From Flavobacteriaceae bacterium (lineage in GTDB: Bacteria > Bacteroidota > Bacteroidia > Flavobacteriales > Flavobacteriaceae): DNA of 9,830 nt. This document shows positions 1 to 7,430 of the stretch, piece by piece. Location: assembly GCA_029253805.1 (NCBI GenBank), contig JAQWYU010000155.1, positions 1 to 9,830 on the forward strand, in the 5' to 3' direction. Under the pieces are notes generated by a model. It worked only from the letters and a program-made list of their open reading frames with translations, ran no database searches and was not told the DNA's origin. Position 1 is the first letter of the stretch. Every line of letters starts with the position of its first letter. The translations under genes were made by a program, and so were the position numbers.

Positions 1-785
1 TGTAAAATCTTTGCTTTTTCTGCCGCTTTGATTGAGAAATCAATTCCTGATGACACATAAAGGATATCTCTAGATGAATTTACAAGAAGTCCAACTTGAT
101 CATTCATTCCAAATCTGCAAACCTCTGTTAAACTTCCTCCTTGAGTACCAACTCCAGGGACTAATAGAAAACTATTAGGTACAATCTTTCTGACTTCATA
201 AAAATAAGAAGCTTTAGTAGCTCCAACTACATACATTAAATTGTTTGAATTCTTCCAATTCCTTGATGTTTCTAACACAGAGTGATACAACGGTTTACCA
301 CTGGTTGTTAGTGTTTGAAAATCAAAAGCTCCACTATTAGAAGTTAAAGCTAACATAATAGTATGTTTGTGTGAAAATTTAAGAAAAGGTTCAACAGAGT
401 CTTTGCCCATGTAGGGAGCAACAGTTACACTGTCGAAGGCTAAATCTTCAAAAAAAGCCTTGGCATACTTACTACTTGTATTGCCTATATCTCCACGCTT
501 AGCGTCAGCAATAGTGAATATTTCAGGATAATTTTTATTTAGATAACTAATTGTTTTTTTTAAAGATTCCCAACCTTTAACGCCACTGGCTTCGTAAAAA
601 GCAGTATTTGGCTTATAGGCCACACACAGATGGTGAGTTGCATTAATAATTGCCTTATTAAATTCAAACATTGGATCCTCTAACTTTAAAAAATTAGATG
701 GGATTTTTGCCAGATCAACATCTAAGCCAATGCAGAGAAAAGATTTCTTTCTTTTAATTTCAGAAACAAGTGATTCAGTTGTCAT
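1..785 (-). CDS. pyrF: Orotidine 5'-phosphate decarboxylase (partial, C-terminus beyond left edge)
   Basis: The enzyme decarboxylates orotidine monophosphate to UMP, the last step of de novo pyrimidine synthesis in the cytoplasm. Translating from the ATG at 785 gives 261 open codons to the window edge with no stop. Visible signatures are IGLDVD near residue 19, YKPN at 57-60, the catalytic DAKRGDIG at 94-101 (Lys-Asp-Lys-Asp type active site), the phosphate-binding PGVGTQGG at 210-217, and VNSSRDI at 235-241. These fit the longer 'type 2' OMP decarboxylases of about 270 residues, so roughly ten residues are missing. The start lies 3 bp after the prfA stop, which implies co-transcription and probably translational coupling. 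The leader has no Shine-Dalgarno sequence. Family assignment is firm; only the C-terminus is unseen. Confidence 0.95.
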   Translation of the reverse strand, partial: MTTESLVSEIKRKKSFLCIGLDVDLAKIPSNFLKLEDPMFEFNKAIINATHHLCVAYKPNTAFYEASGVKGWESLKKTISYLNKNYPEIFTIADAKRGDIGNTSSKYAKAFFEDLAFDSVTVAPYMGKDSVEPFLKFSHKHTIMLALTSNSGAFDFQTLTTSGKPLYHSVLETSRNWKNSNNLMYVVGATKASYFYEVRKIVPNSFLLVPGVGTQGGSLTEVCRFGMNDQVGLLVNSSRDILYVSSGIDFSIKAAEKAKIL

Positions 786-788
786 AAT

Positions 789-1865
789 TTATATTGATGC
801 ATTATCTGCTTTCAGTTTTTCAGTATTTTCAGCTAGCATCAATTCGGATATTATTTTCTGAATATCACCATTAATTATATTTGACAAATCATAAAGAGTT
901 AAGCCAATACGATGCTCAGTAACTCGACCTTGTGAATAGTTATAAGTTCTGATTTTAGCACTACGGTCGCCTGAAGAGACCATGCTTTTTCTTTTTTCAG
1001 AGTCAGCTGCTTGTTTTTTAGCCAATTCCATTTCATACAAACGTGACCTAAGGACCTTGAGAGCTTTTTCTAAATTTTTATGAGAAGACTTTTGATCTTG
1101 ACAACTAACTATCATTCCTGTCGGCTCGTGATGTAACTTAATTGCAGAATAGGTGGTATTTACCGACTGACCTCCAGGTCCTGTTGATGTAGTGCGCTCA
1201 ATTCTAACTTCTGTCATATCAAGTTTCACATCAAACTCTTCTGCTTCAGGTAAGACTATCACTGAAGCTGCACTAGTGTGAACCCGGCCTTGAGTTTCCG
1301 TTTGAGGAACTCTTTGCACCCGGTGAACTCCTGCTTCAAACTTCATTGATCCGTAAACATCTTCTCCTGAAACTTCAAATATCACTTCTTTGAATCCCCC
1401 AGAAGTTCCATCATTAAAATCCACAACATCAACTTTCCATCCTTTTGACTCACAATATTTCGTATACATTCTGTAGAGGTCACCTGCAAATATACTAGCT
1501 TCATCTCCTCCCGCACCAGCTCTAATTTCCATAACAATATTTTTAGCATCGTCTGGATCTTTTGGAATTAAAAGGAATTTAATTTCTTCTTCAAGCTCTG
1601 GGATTTGAATTTTAGCTTCCTCCATCTGTATTTTAGCCATTTCCAACATCTCTGTGTCGGAGCCATCAGCAATTATTTCTTTTGCCTCTTCAATATTAGA
1701 AACAAAAGACTTGTATTTAAGTCCTAAATCAACTAGTCTTTTTAAGTCTTTGTATTCTTTATTTAGCTGTACATAGCGTTTTTGGTCAGAAATAATATCT
1801 GGCTGAATAATCAAGTCATTAACTTCATCAAAACGTTGCTTAACTATCTGAATTTTTTCTAACAT
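789..1865 (-). CDS. prfA: Peptide chain release factor 1 (RF1)
   Basis: RF1 recognises UAA and UAG stop codons in the ribosomal A site and triggers hydrolysis of the finished peptide. The 358-residue protein has the normal family length. It shows an N-terminal helical region (about 1-105), the conserved [13 protein letters not shown] block (112-124), the stop-codon-reading PxT tripeptide as P187-Q188-T189, and the catalytic GGQ at 231-233 within [11 protein letters not shown]. The PxT tripeptide separates RF1 from RF2, which carries SPF there. The C-terminal [19 protein letters not shown] block (308-326) is also typical. The GGQ glutamine is the known methylation target of PrmC in the family. 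The gene lies 65 bp downstream of the purM-like gene and 3 bp upstream of pyrF, on the same strand. The ATG at 1865 has an AT-rich leader without a Shine-Dalgarno sequence. Confidence 0.97.
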   Translation of the reverse strand: MLEKIQIVKQRFDEVNDLIIQPDIISDQKRYVQLNKEYKDLKRLVDLGLKYKSFVSNIEEAKEIIADGSDTEMLEMAKIQMEEAKIQIPELEEEIKFLLIPKDPDDAKNIVMEIRAGAGGDEASIFAGDLYRMYTKYCESKGWKVDVVDFNDGTSGGFKEVIFEVSGEDVYGSMKFEAGVHRVQRVPQTETQGRVHTSAASVIVLPEAEEFDVKLDMTEVRIERTTSTGPGGQSVNTTYSAIKLHHEPTGMIVSCQDQKSSHKNLEKALKVLRSRLYEMELAKKQAADSEKRKSMVSSGDRSAKIRTYNYSQGRVTEHRIGLTLYDLSNIINGDIQKIISELMLAENTEKLKADNASI

Positions 1866-1930
1866 TTAGACTATATAATTATATTGTAAAAGTACTATTT
1901 TTTTGGATTAATAAATGCTCAAAAGAAAGG

Positions 1931-3109
1931 CTAATATTCGAACAAGCCAAACTCACTTTTAATAGTAAGTTTTTTTGTTTCTGCATACTCTACATGACCT
2001 ATAATCTGAGCTTCAACATTGAAAGAATTTGATATTTCAATAATTTTATTTGCTATTTCAGGCTTCACATAAAGCTCCATTCTATGTCCACAATTAAACA
2101 CTTGATACATTTCTTTCCAATCAGTGTCAGATTGGGACTGAATCAGCCTAAACAGTGGCGGGACTGGAAACATTTTATTTTTGACAATATGTAATTTATC
2201 TATAAAATGAAGTATTTTAGTTTGAGCTCCTCCACTGCAATGAATCATTCCATTTATTGAATGTGAATCAAAAGCTTCTAAAATAGCCTTGATAATAGGT
2301 GCATACGTTCGTGTTGGTGACAAGACTAACCGTCCAGCATCCAAAGTAGAACCATCAACTTGATCAGTTAATTTCATTTGACCAGAGTAAACTAATTTTT
2401 CAGGGACAGCTGAATCATAACTCTCAGGGTATTTTGCTGCTAAATAATTTCCAAAAACATCATGTCTAGCAGAAGTTAAACCATTACTCCCCATCCCTCC
2501 GTTATAATATTTCTCGTATGAAGCCTGTCCAAATGAAGCCAAACCCACAATAACATTGCCTGGCCTAATATTTTTATTATTAATTACTCTTTTACGTGGA
2601 ATACGAGCAGTAACTGTCGAATCGACTATAATAGTTCTCACTAAATCACCTACATCAGCAGTTTCACCGCCGGTAGAATGGATAGTAACTCCAAATTCTT
2701 TTAAGTCTTGTATAAGTTCTTCGGTTCCTTCAATAATTGCTGCAATAACAGATCCAGGAATCAAATTTTTGTTTCGACCTATCGTAGAAGATAACAAAAT
2801 ATGATCTGTAGCCCCTACACACAGTAAATCATCGATATTCATAATTAATGCATCTTGAGCTATTCCTTTCCAAACTGAGGTATCCCCAGTTTCCATCCAG
2901 TACATGTAGGCTAGTGAGCTTTTAGTTCCTGCACCATCAGCATGCATTATTAGACAATAATCTTCATCACTAGTGAGATAGTCTGGAACAATTTTACAAA
3001 AAGCTTTGGGAAACAACCCTTTATCTATGTTTTTAATGGCATTATGAACATCATCTTTAGATGCTGAAACCCCCCTTTGTGCATAGCGTTTGCTAATCTC
3101 GTTACTCAT
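1931..3109 (-). CDS. purM: Phosphoribosylformylglycinamidine cyclo-ligase (AIR synthase), long Bacteroidota form
   Basis: AIR synthase closes the imidazole ring: FGAM plus ATP gives aminoimidazole ribotide, in cytoplasmic purine synthesis. The 392-residue protein carries PurM/SelD-superfamily signatures in order: HADGAGTK (56-63, the DGxGTK ATP/metal loop), MNIDDLLCVGA (90-100), STGGETADVGD (145-155), SNGLTSARH (208-216) and FNCGHRMELYV (338-348, in place of the usual FNMGxGM). It is about 45 residues longer than E. coli PurM and diverges in the C-terminal half, so automated pipelines may call it only 'AIR synthase-related protein'. SelD and HypE were considered, but the GGETAD and SNGLTSARH blocks favour PurM. 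It ends in TAG, 65 bp before prfA, and probably heads the purM-prfA-pyrF unit. A candidate -7 box lies just upstream. AIR synthase fold is very likely; exact activity somewhat less so. Confidence 0.85.
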   Translation of the reverse strand: MSNEISKRYAQRGVSASKDDVHNAIKNIDKGLFPKAFCKIVPDYLTSDEDYCLIMHADGAGTKSSLAYMYWMETGDTSVWKGIAQDALIMNIDDLLCVGATDHILLSSTIGRNKNLIPGSVIAAIIEGTEELIQDLKEFGVTIHSTGGETADVGDLVRTIIVDSTVTARIPRKRVINNKNIRPGNVIVGLASFGQASYEKYYNGGMGSNGLTSARHDVFGNYLAAKYPESYDSAVPEKLVYSGQMKLTDQVDGSTLDAGRLVLSPTRTYAPIIKAILEAFDSHSINGMIHCSGGAQTKILHFIDKLHIVKNKMFPVPPLFRLIQSQSDTDWKEMYQVFNCGHRMELYVKPEIANKIIEISNSFNVEAQIIGHVEYAETKKLTIKSEFGLFEY

Positions 3110-3126
3110 ATAAATTGTTTGTGATA

Positions 3127-3134
3127 CAAAAGTA
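3127..3134 (-). promoter_or_regulatory. Candidate -7 promoter box for the purM-prfA-pyrF unit
   Basis: On the minus strand this reads TACTTTTG, a full match to the flavobacterial -7 consensus TAnnTTTG, 17 bases before the purM ATG. The implied leader is only about ten nucleotides. I see no clear TTG/TTTG -33 element at the usual distance upstream, so the call rests on one box in AT-rich DNA, where chance matches are not rare. Confidence 0.4.
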
Positions 3135-3159
3135 GTAAAGTATTTAAATTATTTGAATT

Positions 3160-3196
3160 AAAAAAAATCCAATTACATGAATAGGGCCCTTTTTTT
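3160..3196 (-). terminator. Possible weak terminator after glnN
   Basis: Just past the glnN stop, the minus strand shows a seven-A run, GGGCCC, an imperfect hairpin (CC-T-ATT, loop CATGT, AAT-T-GG, one T-T mismatch, 3169-3185) and an eight-T run. The flanking A and T runs can extend the stem. The core is short and imperfect, so termination is likely to be partial at best, and some read-through from glnN into the purM unit is possible. Confidence 0.35.
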
Positions 3197-3198
3197 AT

Positions 3199-5385
3199 TT
3201 ACTTGGTGAATAACAATTCTCGATACTTGGCTAACGGCCATAATTCATCATCGATCAACAACTCTAACTTATCACAATGATATCGTATATCATCAAAAAG
3301 CGGTTTTACTTTTGAGCAGTATACTTTTGCCTTTTTGGTTGTATCACTAATCGAATTGGCCTTTTTTCGTTCATTCGTCATTTTTGTAACTCCCGAGTTA
3401 ATTGCCTCGATTCGCTTAGATATCTCTAATATTAAAAGTAATTGTTCACTTGCAAATTTTTTAAAATCTTTGCCATATATCTCTTTTAACCCTTTTACAT
3501 TATCAATCAAAATATTTTGATATTTAACTGCTGTCGGAATGACGTGATTACGTGCAATATCCCCTAAAGTTCTGCCTTCTATTTGTGTTATATGAACATA
3601 TTCTTCAATTTCAATATCATACCGTGCTTCAATTTCCACTTTGTTCATTACATTTAATCTTTCATACATGGAAATAGTTTCTGGATCAATTTTAACCTTA
3701 AGAGCATCTGGAGTATTTTTATTGTTACTTAAACCTCTTTTGGCGGCTTCTTTTTCCCAATCAACCCCATACCCATTCCCTTCAAAAAGAATATTTCGAG
3801 AGGTTTTAATGTATTCTCTTAAAACATTAAAAATAGCTTCATCTTTTTTCAAATCTTTCTCATTGATCAAACCATCCACTTCTAACTTAAAATCAATCAG
3901 TTGATTTGCAACAATTGAGTTTAGAACCGTCATTGGATTTGCACAATTAGCAGTTGAGCCAACTGCACGAAACTCAAATTTATTACCTGTAAAAGCAAAT
4001 GGAGATGTTCGATTTCGATCAGTATTATCTAATAATATTTCTGGAATTTTTCCAACAACATTTAATTTTAAATCTGTTTTCTCTTCTGGTGATAATTTAC
4101 CTTTGGTAACACCCTCCAGCTCGTGAAGAACTTTAGTTAATTGGGCGCCAATAAACACAGACATGATTGCTGGTGGAGCTTCATTAGCTCCTAAACGGTG
4201 GTCGTTTGTTGCAGAGGCTATACAGGCACGTAATAATTCTTCATTATCATGCACAGCTTTTATTGTATTGATGAAGAATGTTAAAAATTGTAAATTACTC
4301 ATCGGAGTTTTTCCAGGTGCCAATAGGTTAACTCCTGTATCTGTGCTTAAACTCCAATTATTATGCTTTCCAGAACCATTTACTCCAGCGAAAGGTTTTT
4401 CATGAAATAAAACTTTAAAATTGTGACGATCAGCTACTTTTTGCATAACATCCATTACGAGTGAATTATGATCAACTGCTAAATTAGCTTCTTCGTATAT
4501 TGGAGCTAGCTCAAACTGATTGGGTGCTACTTCGTTGTGGCGTGTTTTTACTGGGATTCCAAGCATCATTGACTCTGTTTCTAATTCACGCATAAAATTC
4601 AGAGCACGCGCTGGAATAGTACCAAAATAATGATCATCAAGTTGCTGATCTTTTGCTGAACTATGTCCAAGAAGAGTACGACCTGACATTTCAATATCTG
4701 GCCTAGAGGCGACTAAAGCTTTGTCTATCAGAAAATATTCTTGCTCCCAACCAAGAGATGCTGTAACTTTTTTCACTGTTTTATCAAAATACCGTGATAC
4801 GTCAGTTGCTGCATGATCTACTGAACTAAGGGCTCTTAATAGTGGGGTTTTATAATCTAAGGCTTCACCAGTGTAGGCCACAAAAACTGTAGGAATACAT
4901 AGTGTTGTGCCAAACACAAAGGCTGGAGAGGTTGGATCCCAGGCAGTGTAACCTCTGGCTTCAAAAGTATTACGAATACCTCCGTTTGGAAAAGATGAGG
5001 CGTCAGGTTCTTGCTGAACCAGCTGATTACCTTCAAAGCGCTCCAAGGCTTCTCCATTGCCGACTGTTTCAAAAAATGCATCATGTTTTTCGGCAGTAGC
5101 ACCAGTTAATGGCTGAAACCAATGTGTGTAATGAGTTACTCCTTTTGCCATCGCCCAATCTTTCATTGAGGAAGCAATTTGATCAGCGATTGAGCGGTTA
5201 ATCTTATCACCCTTATCTACTGCTCTAACTAGGCTATCAAAGGCTTCTTTTGTTAAAAATTGACGCATAGTTTTGAAACCAAATACATTAGCTCCGAATA
5301 TTCCGGATTGCTTTAAGCCTGTACCAATTTTAGGAGGCAATCTGTCTAAAGACTGCTTGAGTGCGTGGAATCTGAGTGTTGACAT
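3199..5385 (-). CDS. glnN: Glutamine synthetase type III (GSIII)
   Basis: GSIII makes glutamine from glutamate, ammonia and ATP in the cytoplasm. At 728 residues it matches the usual GSIII size (about 700-730) and is far longer than GSI (about 470) or GSII (about 340). Visible blocks are the GSIII-specific N-terminus with YTHWFQPLTG (86-95), the metal-binding EQEYFLI (214-220), TRHNEVAPNQFELAP (281-295), NGSGKHNNWS (336-345, ammonium/ATP region), and the arginine-rich NTDRNRTSPFAFTGNKFEFRAVGS stretch (454-477). A long helical C-terminal domain (about 500-728) ends in WPLAKYRELLF. The ATG at 5385 begins MSTLRFHAL, the expected GSIII start. It is transcribed divergently from a GSII gene 246 bp away. 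GSIII is common in Bacteroidota and cyanobacteria. No adenylylation-type regulation is expected, and control is probably transcriptional. Confidence 0.97.
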   Translation of the reverse strand: MSTLRFHALKQSLDRLPPKIGTGLKQSGIFGANVFGFKTMRQFLTKEAFDSLVRAVDKGDKINRSIADQIASSMKDWAMAKGVTHYTHWFQPLTGATAEKHDAFFETVGNGEALERFEGNQLVQQEPDASSFPNGGIRNTFEARGYTAWDPTSPAFVFGTTLCIPTVFVAYTGEALDYKTPLLRALSSVDHAATDVSRYFDKTVKKVTASLGWEQEYFLIDKALVASRPDIEMSGRTLLGHSSAKDQQLDDHYFGTIPARALNFMRELETESMMLGIPVKTRHNEVAPNQFELAPIYEEANLAVDHNSLVMDVMQKVADRHNFKVLFHEKPFAGVNGSGKHNNWSLSTDTGVNLLAPGKTPMSNLQFLTFFINTIKAVHDNEELLRACIASATNDHRLGANEAPPAIMSVFIGAQLTKVLHELEGVTKGKLSPEEKTDLKLNVVGKIPEILLDNTDRNRTSPFAFTGNKFEFRAVGSTANCANPMTVLNSIVANQLIDFKLEVDGLINEKDLKKDEAIFNVLREYIKTSRNILFEGNGYGVDWEKEAAKRGLSNNKNTPDALKVKIDPETISMYERLNVMNKVEIEARYDIEIEEYVHITQIEGRTLGDIARNHVIPTAVKYQNILIDNVKGLKEIYGKDFKKFASEQLLLILEISKRIEAINSGVTKMTNERKKANSISDTTKKAKVYCSKVKPLFDDIRYHCDKLELLIDDELWPLAKYRELLFTK

Positions 5386-5412
5386 TATTATTAATTTTTA
5401 GAATTAATAACA

Positions 5413-5420
5413 CAAAAATA
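5413..5420 (-). promoter_or_regulatory. Candidate -7 promoter box for glnN
   Basis: The minus strand reads TATTTTTG, a full TAnnTTTG match, 27 bases before the glnN ATG, giving a leader of about 20 nucleotides. A second full match, TAAATTTG, lies further upstream at 5465-5472 and could be an alternative promoter with a leader of about 75 nucleotides. Neither has a convincing TTG-type -33 element. By a rough base-composition estimate, about one such match on either strand could occur by chance in this region. Confidence 0.4.
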
Positions 5421-5510
5421 TAACAATCGCACTAAAAAAAATATTTTGATTAATTATTTATTAACAAATTTAAAATTAATACATGCTTTAATTATGAAAT
5501 AAACAGACAA

Positions 5511-5529
5511 ACCCTAAAAAAAATAGGGT
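5511..5529. promoter_or_regulatory. Perfect dyad ACCCTA-A7-TAGGGT, candidate operator between glnN and glnA
   Basis: This is a perfect 6-bp inverted repeat, ACCCTA (5511-5516) and TAGGGT (5524-5529), separated by seven A residues. It lies midway between the two divergent glutamine synthetase genes, about 70 bp upstream of the candidate glnA -7 box. Its right half, read on the minus strand as ATACCCTATTTT, recurs nearly intact at 5561-5573 with one extra C. G/C clusters are rare in this AT-rich stretch, so the repeats stand out. A role as a binding site for a nitrogen-responsive regulator is inference. A terminator is unlikely because there is no adjacent upstream gene reading into it. Confidence 0.4.
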
Positions 5530-5560
5530 ATTAAATAAAAATCTTACTTTGTTGATAATT

Positions 5561-5584
5561 ATACCCCTATTTTAAATGGAGTAT
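5561..5584. promoter_or_regulatory. Imperfect dyad ATACCCC-N10-GGAGTAT over the glnA promoter region
   Basis: The arms ATACCCC (5561-5567) and GGAGTAT (5578-5584) pair except at one position across a 10-bp spacer. The right arm occupies the -33 region expected for the candidate glnA -7 box at 5598-5605, where no canonical TTG is visible. A regulator bound here could either activate in place of a poor -33 element or block polymerase. The left arm resembles the minus-strand reading of the dyad at 5511-5529. Function is inferred only. Confidence 0.35.
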
Positions 5585-5597
5585 TTATCATAATTTT

Positions 5598-5605
5598 TAT
5601 ATTTG
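5598..5605 (+). promoter_or_regulatory. Candidate -7 promoter box for glnA (GSII)
   Basis: The sequence TATATTTG fully matches TAnnTTTG, 26 bases before the glnA ATG, for a leader of about 20 nucleotides. No TTG is present at the usual -33 spacing; that region instead holds the right arm of the dyad at 5561-5584. The leader just before the ATG is AATAAAAAC, A-rich and without a Shine-Dalgarno sequence. Confidence 0.45.
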
Positions 5606-5631
5606 ATTAAAAATTAAATACCAATAAAAAC

Positions 5632-6654
5632 ATGGCTAAAATTAAATTAGAATATATCTGGCTAGATGGATATTCACCGACCCAGAATATGAGAAGTAAA
5701 ACTAAAGTTGAAGAACATGGAGATTTCCAAGGAACAATACAAGAGCTAGATAATTGGTCTTTTGATGGATCATCAACAAAACAAGCATCTGGAGACTCAT
5801 CAGACTGCCTACTAAAACCTGTTGCAATTTATCCAGACCCTGCTAGAATTAACGGTTACCTAGTAATGACAGAAGTTTTAAATGCAGATGGAACACCTCA
5901 CATTTCTAATGGACGAGCTACAATTGACGATAATGATAATGATTTTTGGTTTGGTTTTGAGCAAGAATATTTCATCATGGACACCAAAACACAATTACCT
6001 TTAGGTTTCCCAATTGGTGGATATCCAGCTCCGCAAGGGATGTACTATTGCTCTGTTGGGGGGCTAAACACACATGGAAGAAATTTAGTTGAAGAACATG
6101 CAGATCTTTGTATTGATGCTGGTTTAAATTTTGAAGGCATAAATCAAGAGGTTGCATCTGGACAATGGGAATTTCAATTGTTTGCCAAAGGAGCTAAACA
6201 GGCTGGAGATGAAATTTGGGTAGCTCGTTATTTGTTAGATAGACTTACTGAAAAATATGGCTACTACATTGATTATCATCCAAAACCACTTGGAAAAGAT
6301 ATGGACTGGAATGGATCTGGTATGCATGCTAACTTTTCTAACACAACACTGAGAACTTGTGGTGACAAGGAAGTTTATGCTAAAATTTGTGAAGCATTTA
6401 GACCAGTTGTTAAAGAGCACATTGAAGTTTATGGCGAATTCAATGACCAACGTTTAACCGGTTTACATGAAACTGCAGCCATCACTGACTTTTCTTGGGG
6501 TATATCAGATAGAGGGGCTTCTATTCGCATTCCAATTATTGCTGTAGAAAAAGGCTGGAAAGGCTGGCTTGAAGATCGTAGACCTGCATCAAATGGCGAT
6601 CCATATAAAATTGCTGGACGCATCATAAAAACAGTCAAGTCAGCAAAAGTATAA
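5632..6654 (+). CDS. glnA: Glutamine synthetase type II (eukaryote-like GSII)
   Basis: This is a second glutamine synthetase, of the short type typical of eukaryotes and some bacteria. The 340-residue length fits GSII. Ordered blocks are the N-terminal beta-grasp with LEYIWLDGYSP (6-16) and SFDGSST (43-49), the metal-binding WFGFEQEYF (106-114), NQEVASGQWEFQ (171-182), YHPKP (215-219), DWNGSGMHANFS (225-236, substrate/ATP region), GLHETAAI (277-284), SDRGASIRIP (292-301) and EDRRPASNGDPY (314-325). All expected catalytic blocks are present, so it should be active. It lacks the GSI C-terminal adenylylation loop. It is divergent from glnN, with dyads and a candidate promoter between them, and stands alone, ending at a strong hairpin terminator. 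I use glnA loosely; glnII would also suit. Confidence 0.96.
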   Translation: MAKIKLEYIWLDGYSPTQNMRSKTKVEEHGDFQGTIQELDNWSFDGSSTKQASGDSSDCLLKPVAIYPDPARINGYLVMTEVLNADGTPHISNGRATIDDNDNDFWFGFEQEYFIMDTKTQLPLGFPIGGYPAPQGMYYCSVGGLNTHGRNLVEEHADLCIDAGLNFEGINQEVASGQWEFQLFAKGAKQAGDEIWVARYLLDRLTEKYGYYIDYHPKPLGKDMDWNGSGMHANFSNTTLRTCGDKEVYAKICEAFRPVVKEHIEVYGEFNDQRLTGLHETAAITDFSWGISDRGASIRIPIIAVEKGWKGWLEDRRPASNGDPYKIAGRIIKTVKSAKV

Positions 6655-6670
6655 CTACACACATAATATT

Positions 6671-6719
6671 TAACAATCAAAAAGGCACTAACTTAAAACT
6701 AGTGCCTTTTTGATTGTTA
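6671..6719. terminator. Bidirectional intrinsic terminator between glnA and the DUF2490 gene
   Basis: Two 20-bp arms (6671-6690 and 6700-6719) are exact reverse complements around a 9-base loop. The inner GC-containing stem (GGCACTA/TAGTGCC) is flanked by AAAAA on one side and TTTTT on the other, so RNA made from either strand forms the stem followed by a U run. It lies 16 bp after the glnA stop and 36 bp after the stop of the convergent DUF2490 gene, and so can end both transcripts. Confidence 0.93.
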
Positions 6720-6755
6720 AAAAAACAAAACATTATAACACAAAAATATTTGAAC

Positions 6756-7430
6756 TCAAAAAGTGATAAACGTGATAAAATTAAATTGATCACGTGAAGA
6801 AGATTCAAATATTTGATTCATGTATCCAGCCTCTAAACGGACCTTATTGTTTAGTTGATAACCTATGCCTCCATACACTCGATTTCTGTCAAAAAAAGTG
6901 CCTTTTGTATTTAGAAATACTTCATTGTAAGCGGAAAAATAAAACTTATTATTACCATCTTTAGATTTAATAAGCGGAATTTTGGCAGCTAAAAAATATC
7001 TCAAACGCATTTTAAAATACTCTTCAACAAAACGCTGCTCGAATCTGTAACGATGAGTTAACAAAACACCCCCTATTCTATCTTTTAAAGTAAACTGCTG
7101 AAATATTCTGTGTTCGTTTACATATTGTTTGTCTTTGCTATTCGATATGTAATTTTCTGAGAGAATATAGCCGTAACCAAGAAGTAAATTGTGATTGTTT
7201 TCGGATAAGTTATAGCCGACACCAGTCCTAAGCAATAGCTGTTCTAAATCTCCAACAGCATCATAATTTCGATATTGAACTTCGTTATGAATATTCCATT
7301 TTGAATTCAATTTTTTATTGCCTATGTAAATAAGCCAATTTCCAAAATCACTCTGTTGAGCATTAATACCAGTTGGATACATAAGCATACTAGCCAATAA
7401 AAAAATAAAGTAATTAATTTTTCTAAGCAT
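6756..7430 (-). CDS. DUF2490-family predicted outer-membrane beta-barrel protein
   Basis: The 224-residue protein starts with a signal peptide (basic MLRK, hydrophobic 7-18, likely cleavage after A24 before QQ). The remainder is an alternation of short amphipathic, aromatic-rich strands (for example WNIHNEVQYRNY 45-56, NLLLGYGYIL 81-90, KFYFSAYNEVFL 162-173, VYGGIGYQL 185-193, KVRLEAGYMNQIF 196-208). It ends in the phenylalanine-rich FNFITFITF, the C-terminal signature of outer-membrane barrels. The pattern matches the DUF2490 family, whose function is unknown to me. Its ATG overlaps the carbonic anhydrase stop by 8 bp, so the two are translationally coupled and probably functionally linked. 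It could be a small channel or a structural barrel. Being last in a SulP/carbonic anhydrase operon suggests a link to inorganic carbon or envelope pH, which is inference. Confidence 0.85.
   Translation of the reverse strand: MLRKINYFIFLLASMLMYPTGINAQQSDFGNWLIYIGNKKLNSKWNIHNEVQYRNYDAVGDLEQLLLRTGVGYNLSENNHNLLLGYGYILSENYISNSKDKQYVNEHRIFQQFTLKDRIGGVLLTHRYRFEQRFVEEYFKMRLRYFLAAKIPLIKSKDGNNKFYFSAYNEVFLNTKGTFFDRNRVYGGIGYQLNNKVRLEAGYMNQIFESSSRDQFNFITFITF

Noticed and set aside
2556..2804. Plus-strand open frame opposite the purM-like gene
   Set aside because: It lies wholly inside a strongly conserved minus-strand gene, and its translation shows no family features. Similar antisense frames at 3335-3520, 3641-3904, 4163-4405, 4902-5099, 7448-7687, 7700-7957 and 9453-9695 were rejected for the same reason.
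4857..5102. Minus-strand frame of 81 codons within glnN
   Set aside because: It is an out-of-frame shadow on the same strand as glnN, in a region where the glnN frame carries conserved GSIII sequence.
5386..5631. Riboswitch or small RNA (such as a glutamine-sensing RNA) before the glutamine synthetase genes
   Set aside because: The candidate leaders are only about 20 nucleotides if the proposed promoters are right, and no conserved RNA fold is visible; the dyads are better read as DNA sites.
6429..6680. Minus-strand frames opposite glnA (also 5975-6157 and 6235-6450)
   Set aside because: They are antisense to conserved GSII catalytic blocks, and the first runs into the terminator region; there is no independent evidence of coding.
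7423..7430. Possible frameshift or fusion between carbonic anhydrase and the DUF2490 gene
   Set aside because: Carbonic anhydrase ends with a normal family tail, and the overlapping gene begins with its own signal peptide, so this is an ordinary overlap of two complete genes.
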